Source: Vespa crabro
Taxonomy: Eukaryota > Arthropoda > Insecta > Hymenoptera > Vespidae
NCBI RefSeq assembly: GCF_910589235.1
Contig: NC_060965.1
Span: 7,724,755 to 7,788,754 of the forward strand
DNA: 64,000 nt
Reading direction: 5' to 3'
Below the pieces are notes generated by a model that saw only the letters and a program-made list of their open reading frames with translations, made no database searches and was not told the DNA's origin. This document shows positions 58,560 through 64,000 of this stretch, piece by piece. Positions within the stretch are counted from its first letter, which is position 1; each line of letters begins with the position of its first letter. A program made the translations under genes and the position numbers.

Positions 58560-60035
58560 ACGATTTCATCATTGATTTCTGATCGACATTTTTTAGTCTC
58601 TCCTTGTCGTGATAATACGTATCATAATCGAATATCTTTATTCTCATAACCAGTGAATTTAATCTTTCCAATTTGGCAATGTCCTGTTGTGGTTGACCAG
58701 TGTTTCTTCTTTTAGTAAGCATCGTTGCTTTGTTAAGGAAGATCAAATTTATTATTGACGGTAACAATCGGCAAGTTTCACCGTCGACCTTTAAAAAGGG
58801 GAAGGAAAAATGAAAAATTGAAGAAAAAAAATAAAAGAAGAACGATACGGAAATTGCTATTCGATATTATCACATTTATATATTTGATTAAATATATAAA
58901 TATGTTAATGACCAGCGGCTTGCAATAAAAGTAATTGATAAGTCGTCAAACCAACTACTCCGATCAAAATATCGAACGATGGTTCCTTCCTAGTACTACC
59001 AGCGCGCATCATGGATGTGGTATACCGTACGTACAAGGGGATATTCAAAAACACGATAGCATGTATATGACATTCCTTTAATTTAGGGGTTAAATCCTGT
59101 CCGTCGCATTCCAATGTAACAAATTTCAAAAAATCTTTCCATTTTCTTACCACCTATTTGTCCGCAAAACATCTTGTTTCTCAATCTCGAATTGAATTTC
59201 TCTAGATGTGCCTCTTTTGAGATTATTAACGAACTAGGCGGTTAAACTAACATACATACACATACAAATACATACGCGCGCGCACGGTTGTTCTTGTTAA
59301 ATTCACGTTACGTAAATACATATACATATGTACATTACGTAGCAACATATACGGAGAATGACATGAACGTGTGTGGTTTTGTAATTTATAACTTAGGGAG
59401 AAAGTATTGCGGCACGTTAAACAAGATTTTGGGGTGGAAGTTCATAATAATAAATTTTTAACATCTGCCAAGTTTATTACGGTCTACGATATTGATACGC
59501 GACAAAAGTAATTATTTATTTACTTTATACTAATATTATTATTTTTTTATTCTCTCTCTTTCTCTCTCTCTCTCATTGTTTCTTTGTGCTACGTTCTTTG
59601 CGCTACATTTACTACTAAAAAAAAAAATTTCAATTTTTCTCGAAACTCGAAGTAAGATTTATTATTATTCTTTTTTTTTATACACTCGAATCTTTATTCG
59701 CGTCAATCGAAAAGAGGGATGATCTTCGAAATAATTGAATTTACCTTTGACCTTGTATAACTCAAGGACTATGTGAGGGTCTAAGCCAAACGAAAAATAA
59801 TTGTTAACGTTCCCTTTTGAATGTCAGCATTTTTCTATACAACTAATTGCCATCTGTCCAACGATATCGTATCGCTCTCGCCAATACTTGATAATATTCT
59901 ACAGATTGGTTTGTCAGTGTAACCATCTTTACAGATAAGTGCTCTGGCCAAATCGTTTCCGATACCAAACGAAAGGACCTCGACAATTTGTGGTGATGAA
60001 GCACCGATTTGATCCGTAGACGCAATCCAGAAGCA
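58560..60035 (-). pseudogene. Unprocessed relic of a diacylglycerol kinase gene (theta-like)
   Basis: Diacylglycerol kinases phosphorylate diacylglycerol to phosphatidic acid and so end DAG signalling. Minus-strand pieces of the catalytic and accessory domains: 60035-59841 gives DQIGASSP, then FGIGNDLARALI, DGYTDKP and IGESDTISLDRWQLV. 59213-58912 gives HLEKFNSRLRNKMFCGQIGG, a frame change, then WKDFLKFVTLECDGQDLTPK, HAIVFLNIP and VVGLTTYQLLLLQAAGH. 58788-58560 gives VDGETCRLLPSIINLIFLNK and IKIFDYDTYYHDKERLKNV. The intervals between pieces have GT..AG-like borders, so introns are retained. Damage: the GTGND motif reads GIGND, the Gly-rich GGGTRPW stretch after LNIP is replaced, frames break, and a stop follows AAGH. 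The theta-like assignment is from memory of the family. Confidence 0.87.
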
Positions 60036-60239
60036 ATCCAGACGGGACAAAAAGTTGTAATTGATACAATACTGGAGTAAAGACAGACATCTGCATAATG
60101 ATATTTTTGGAGAAATAATGACTAAAAACAACTAAATTGTTAGGGATGCTACATTTCATTTATGATGTCGGACATACTAATGATTGTTTATACAAAATAC
60201 GAAACATCATTGATTTGTTATGAAAAACGTGTATATAAA

Positions 60240-60475
60240 GTCAATCATTTCAACCTTACCAGCGGCTATGTATTGACGAAAGTTTACTTTTATATAAAGA
60301 GCGGCTGTTGTCCATGAAACAGTATATTCCTTTAAAAAGAAGTAAATTTGGCATGAAATCCTTTATTCTTAATGATTGCATACAGCAAAATTTGCAACTA
60401 TATTCAGGCATGAAAGAAAGAAGTTATCCAAAAATCTGTATGCGTATTAGATAATAATAATTTAATGGATACAGT
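60240..60475 (+). pseudogene. piggyBac G transposase fragment, core region
   Basis: Plus-strand sequence near 60300-60430 reads RLLSMKQYIPLKRSKFGMKS followed by FILNDC, the stretch after the first catalytic Asp in piggyBac transposases (compare LSFKQYIPSKRNRFGIKSY in element F). The Asp itself is not preserved. Flanked by stops. It probably belongs with the C-terminal piece at 63298-63492, the mariner between them being a later insertion. Confidence 0.6.
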
Positions 60476-60817
60476 AGATGAAACCAATATAGTATAAGCA
60501 CTGTGAACTCAATACAAAAATCATTGAAGTTGTATCGCAAATTTTTTTTTCATTTGGTAGACAAATACGTGTGGAAGTTTTACGAAATTATTTTTATATA
60601 CTGAATTGACGTAATTTGTACGTCCTAGGTATATACAAAGTATATATATATTTGTTATAATCATTCCTATGTTACATTAATCGATATTTAATAGTTAAAT
60701 AGAATAATAAGAAATATGAATAAATATTGTGTTAATTCATAAGAAAATGTCTTTTTCTAACTAATGGCATTAATTTATGAATCCATCCAATATATATCCA
60801 ATATATAAACCCAAATA
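60476..60817. other. AT-rich interval left of the mariner
   Basis: Nothing recognised. It may be the decayed middle of piggyBac G. Confidence 0.35.
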
Positions 60818-61005
60818 TATTGGGTTGTTCGGAAAGTAATTTCGTTTTTTCCCAACCAGAGGATCTAATTGTATTTTTTTGCATCCAACTTCACACTTAA
60901 GCAGCATAATCATTATATGTTTTGAGAGCTGATTTAAACAAGACTTATGTGTCAAAAAGTCCAATTGATTCTACGCAGTAGTTTTTGGTTGGTGCCCTTT
61001 TAAAT

Positions 61006-62223
61006 ATGGAGAGCAATATGCAGCATTTTCGTCGTATTTTACTTTTTTACTATAGAAAAGGTAAAAATGCTGTTCAAGCCAGAAAGAAATTAACCAATGT
61101 GTATGGAGAAGATGTGTTGACAGTACGCCAGTGCCAGAACTGGTTTGCAAAATTTTGATCCGACAATTTTGATGTCAAAAATGCACAACGTTCTGGAAGT
61201 CCGGTTGAAGCTGATAAAGACACGATAAAGGCATTAGTTGATGCAAACCGGCGAATAACAACACGTGAGATCGGTAAGAGGTTAAATTTATCAAATTCAA
61301 CTGTTTATGACCACTTGAAAGGCCTGGGTTTTGATGGAACAGGATTATGCACATGGGATATTAATTAAACAAATCTGTATCGATCTGTGTTTTTTCTCCT
61401 GTAAGACAAGAAGTTTTTATTCAATTCGACAGGAATCGATACATTGGATCGATACATTGATCAAGATAGCCGAAGCTGGCCTTGATTATAAAAGGGGCGG
61501 GAACTTATTTTTGTTCAAATTGAGTTTACAGTTTCTCAACAGGTTTAACCTCGAAACTCGATATATGGGTTCCCCATGTTCTTACGGAGAGAAATTTATG
61601 TCGTCGCGTTGACGTCTGTGATTCGCTTCTCAAATGTCACGAAAATGATCCATTTTTGAAGCGCATCATTACTGGGGACGAAAAATGGGTTGTATATAAC
61701 AATGTCAAACGCAAGAGATCATGGAGCAAAGAAGATGAACCGGCTCAAAGTATTTCCAAAGCCAATATCCATCAAAAAAAGGTGATACTGTCTGTTTGGT
61801 GGGATTTTAAAGGAATCGTTTTTTTTGAGATTTTACCGGATAACACAACAATTAATTCGGAAGTCTATTTTTATCACCTGGACAAACTGAATGGTGCACT
61901 TCAACAGAAAAGGTGTAGTGTTCCACTAAGATAATGCGAGATCTCATACAAGTTTGGTCTCTCGCCAAAAGCTTTTACAGCTTGAATGGGATACAATGCC
62001 ACACCTACCATATTCTCCAGATCTGACACCTTCGGGTTATTATTTGTTCCGGTCACTGCAAAATTTTTTAGACGGTAAAATCTTCACTTCAAATAAGCAG
62101 GTCGAAAACCACCTCAATCAATTTTTTGCCAGCAAAGAGCAAAAATTTTATGAGCGTGGTATCATGCTACTACCAGAAAGATGGCAAAAGGTATTGGACC
62201 AGAATGGTCAATATATAATTTAA
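61006..62223 (+). pseudogene. Mariner transposase, broken
   Basis: Start at 61006 (MESNMQHFRRILLFYYRKGK). The N-terminal paired-like DNA-binding region runs through LTVRQCQNWFAKF, a stop near 61157, then AQRSGSPVEADKDTIKALV and LSNSTVYDHLKGLGF (second helix-turn-helix). About 61336-61548 is an insertion, after which SKLDIWVPHVLTERNLCRR resumes. Catalytic core: first Asp in ITGDEKWVVYNN near 61678, then SVWWDFKGIVFF, a stop immediately before DNARSH near 61934 (second Asp), and YSPDLTPSGYYLFRSLQ near 62010. The third Asp of the D,D34D triad reads Gly there. C-terminus LLPERWQKVLDQNGQYII ends at 62223. Stops, the insertion and the lost Asp make it inactive. Confidence 0.92.
61336..61548. other. 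Foreign insertion inside the mariner transposase gene
   Basis: About 210 bases separate GLGF from SKLDIWVPH, which are adjacent in intact relatives. The inserted sequence has a local repeat ATCGATACATTGGATCGATACATTGATC near 61435 and no recognised coding. It could be a small MITE or filler DNA from repair; I see no clear terminal repeats. Confidence 0.6.
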
Positions 62224-62302
62224 TAAAATATTCGTTCATTATACGAAAATTGTCTTTCATTTTCACAAAAAAACACGAAATTACTTTCCGAACTACCCAT
62301 TA

Positions 62303-63240
62303 CATTTCAGTATATAAACCCTTTATATATCCAATATATATTTAACCTATCTTAATTATTAGGTGGTAGAAAATTAATTAACTTGTACTTTCGTTTTTAA
62401 AGTAATCTTAAAAATAAGTTAAACTTTGAACTAGAAGCGTAAAAAATAAAACATTAAAATCTCAATATGTATTATGCATATTATTATACTCTTATGAATT
62501 AATATGCAATGGAATTATGAAATTACAAAAAAAAAAATAAGCACTTACTAACATATTTTACAAATTTGTAAATAATGTATAATATGAAATTATTCAGAGT
62601 TAATTATATATAATTATATTATATGCTTTAACTTTATATTATTTTTTGTCAATATCAATTTGCTCATTATCAAATATCTGAAAAATTACTCACCTTTTTA
62701 TCATTTGGAGGTAGCTGCTTACAGAGATTCAATTATTAAAAAAATCAAATAAATTTTCTAAAATAATACAATGACTAGAGAGGAGTATATTCGATGGTGA
62801 ATAATGTAAAAGTTACACATATTTTTATACTATTTTATGTAATATTAAATTTCATATTTAATTTCCTTATTAAATTAATCGTGATAAAATTAGAATGAAA
62901 ATGTTCGCTAATAAAATATATAATTAAATCGATATTAATCAATGCTTTCGTAGATTTGTACTCACTGAAATACTATAAAGGAATGAAGATTTCTTTCCAT
63001 TCCTTGGAGTTTAATCGCTCGATTGTTTTTGTTTTGCTTTTGACCAGAGAACTTTTTGACTGAAAATACACTCATATACTGCATATAACTATATTACCTA
63101 TCTTTCTCTACTAAGCCTCGCTCTATATTAATAAAAAAAAGATAAACTTACCTGTACGTTTATGAAAAAAAAATATTATTGCTTTTACAAATATAAAATG
63201 AAAGAACCTATATACATGACCAAATTTCATTTGCTATTAA
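62303..63240. other. AT-rich interval right of the mariner
   Basis: No family recognised. Perhaps decayed piggyBac G sequence, but nothing aligns by eye before 63240. Confidence 0.35.
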
Positions 63241-63492
63241 TCAGAGAAAGTATCATCAAAGTATAAATCATTATCATCGAACAGGCAATAATTACCATTG
63301 CGACTAACAGAAAAATATTTTTCCTTCAGTTTATGTATCGGTAGAGAAAAACCAAAAGAGAAGGTGCATCATTTCCAATGCAAACAATATGTAAAAGAAA
63401 GACTCGTATCTAGGTATGAATTTAAAAATTGTAATGTAGGTTTATATGTCGATCCTTGTTTTAAGATCTACCATTCTCAATTAAATTACTAA
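63240..63492 (+). pseudogene. piggyBac G transposase C-terminal fragment
   Basis: RLTEKYFSFSL near 63300, then a degraded finger: HHFQCKQYVKERLVSRYEFK, NCNVGLYVDPCFKIYHSQLNY, stop at 63492. It matches the C-terminus of element F (RLTDRHFSTF, CKDCDFGLCIDPCFQIYHTELHY) with several of the finger cysteines lost. A possible right end of the element is GCGAACTGTCTTAA near 63764-63777, which recalls the GCGAAAGGGTTAA end of element F, but this is uncertain. Confidence 0.72.
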
Positions 63493-64000
63493 GAATTATA
63501 ATTTGATATATTAATTACCCTAAATTGTATTTTTTTTATAATAATTACAAAATCTATAAATATATAAATAATTGAATATTCATAAAATGTACTTATTTTC
63601 ATGTTTCTTACATAATACGGCGAAACAGTCATTAACACTTAAAGTGTATATACAAGAAAATACCAAAATGGCGTTGAAAGACCTAAGTGTGAACATCATA
63701 GACTATCGACGTACAATGTGCACATTTTTCAGTGCCCCGTTCAGTGGCATTTCTCCGGCGAAGCGAACTGTCTTAACGAAAGAGTAAGATTCGTATTGAT
63801 AATGTAAATGTTGGAGCAAATGTTTTTTTCGTATTCTAAGAAATAAGAGGTAATATGTATGTTATCGTACTGCCAGCAAGAATAAATCATTCTTATTAGT
63901 CTCGATCGAGTAGTTCTAGTTAGACATATTATAAAGAGCATTAACACGAGTAAATAAAGAAATATCACAATGAAATAACCGGAATAATGAAAACAAGTGC
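63493..64000. other. AT-rich window end
   Basis: Nothing firm. 63640-63780 is GC-richer and may be the subterminal region of piggyBac G. Confidence 0.35.

Larger units (their letters stand above)
60820..62300 (+). mobile_element. Mariner element with both ends, TA duplication and an internal insertion
   Basis: Inverted ends TTGGGTTGTTCGGAAAGTAA (left) and TTACTTTCCGAACTACCCAT (right) pair over about 25 bases with two mismatches. TA flanks at 60818-60819 and 62301-62302. The 1481-bp length exceeds the usual 1.3 kb of mariners by about 0.2 kb, explained by foreign sequence at about 61336-61548 inside the transposase gene. The element lies between two pieces of a decayed piggyBac in the same orientation. 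Confidence 0.92.

Noticed and set aside
58905..59153. A COX18/OXA1-like membrane insertase exon
   Set aside because: First impression from HAIVFLNIPLY. The motifs LECDGQDLTPK and VVGLTTYQL and the neighbouring GIGNDLARAL exon fit diacylglycerol kinase far better.
1..64000. CRISPR arrays, tRNA or rRNA genes, bacterial operons
   Set aside because: No spaced direct repeats, no cloverleaf-like GC-rich 70-base units and no prokaryotic gene packing. Composition, introns and transposon families are those of an insect nucleus.

Overview
The window reads as insect nuclear DNA, most likely from a hymenopteran (inference). It is very AT-rich, full of (CT)n, (GA)n, (TA)n and (CA)n tracts, holds the decayed exons and short introns of two animal genes, and carries transposon families common in bees, ants and wasps (mariner, TTAA-specific piggyBac, Ty3/gypsy, Jockey-like LINEs). 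I found no intact host gene, no RNA gene and no CRISPR array. Nearly every recognisable coding stretch is a broken mobile element, so this looks like repeat-rich, weakly constrained chromatin.

Layout. 1-1287: Ty3/gypsy pol relic (+). 2311-5506: piggyBac element A with a mariner 3' half inside it. 5553-7213: piggyBac B (-). 7214-9500: A-rich decayed retroelement into which a 5'-truncated Jockey-type LINE (8388-9046) inserted with a 14-bp target duplication. 10207-11080: unprocessed relic of the GTPase gene NOG1/GTPBP4 (-). 11794-13678: piggyBac C (+). 15790-16240: unidentified coding-like relic. 16985-18960: piggyBac E, split by the short piggyBac D (17043-17835). 20584-20967: TTAA-flanked MITE. 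21958-24190: old diverged copy of part of the inverted repeat. 27700-28110: degenerate tandem repeat. 24.2-32.4 kb is otherwise featureless AT-rich DNA.

32445-57930 is the main structure: a giant inverted duplication. The left arm (32445-42052) and right arm (48331-57930), each about 9.6 kb, are nearly identical on opposite strands and flank a 6.3-kb spacer. Differences are mostly microsatellite lengths. Each arm carries a LINE reverse-transcriptase relic, a mariner C-terminal scrap and, at its inner end, the same 282-bp LTR. The spacer is non-palindromic. On the right is a Ty3/gypsy interior reading leftward from the right-arm LTR; on the left is a LINE ORF2 piece split by a 2.4-kb piggyBac element (F). 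The inner breakpoint lies about 20 bp from the LTR edge and the outer breakpoint lies in a GA/CT microsatellite.

57931-64000: an unprocessed relic of a diacylglycerol kinase (theta-like) gene (-), a broken piggyBac (G), and a 1.48-kb mariner with both ends, a TA duplication and a foreign 0.2-kb insertion.

The genes do not work together as a pathway. What the window records is a sequence of events: gene-fragment duplication, layered transposon insertion and a recent large inverted duplication.
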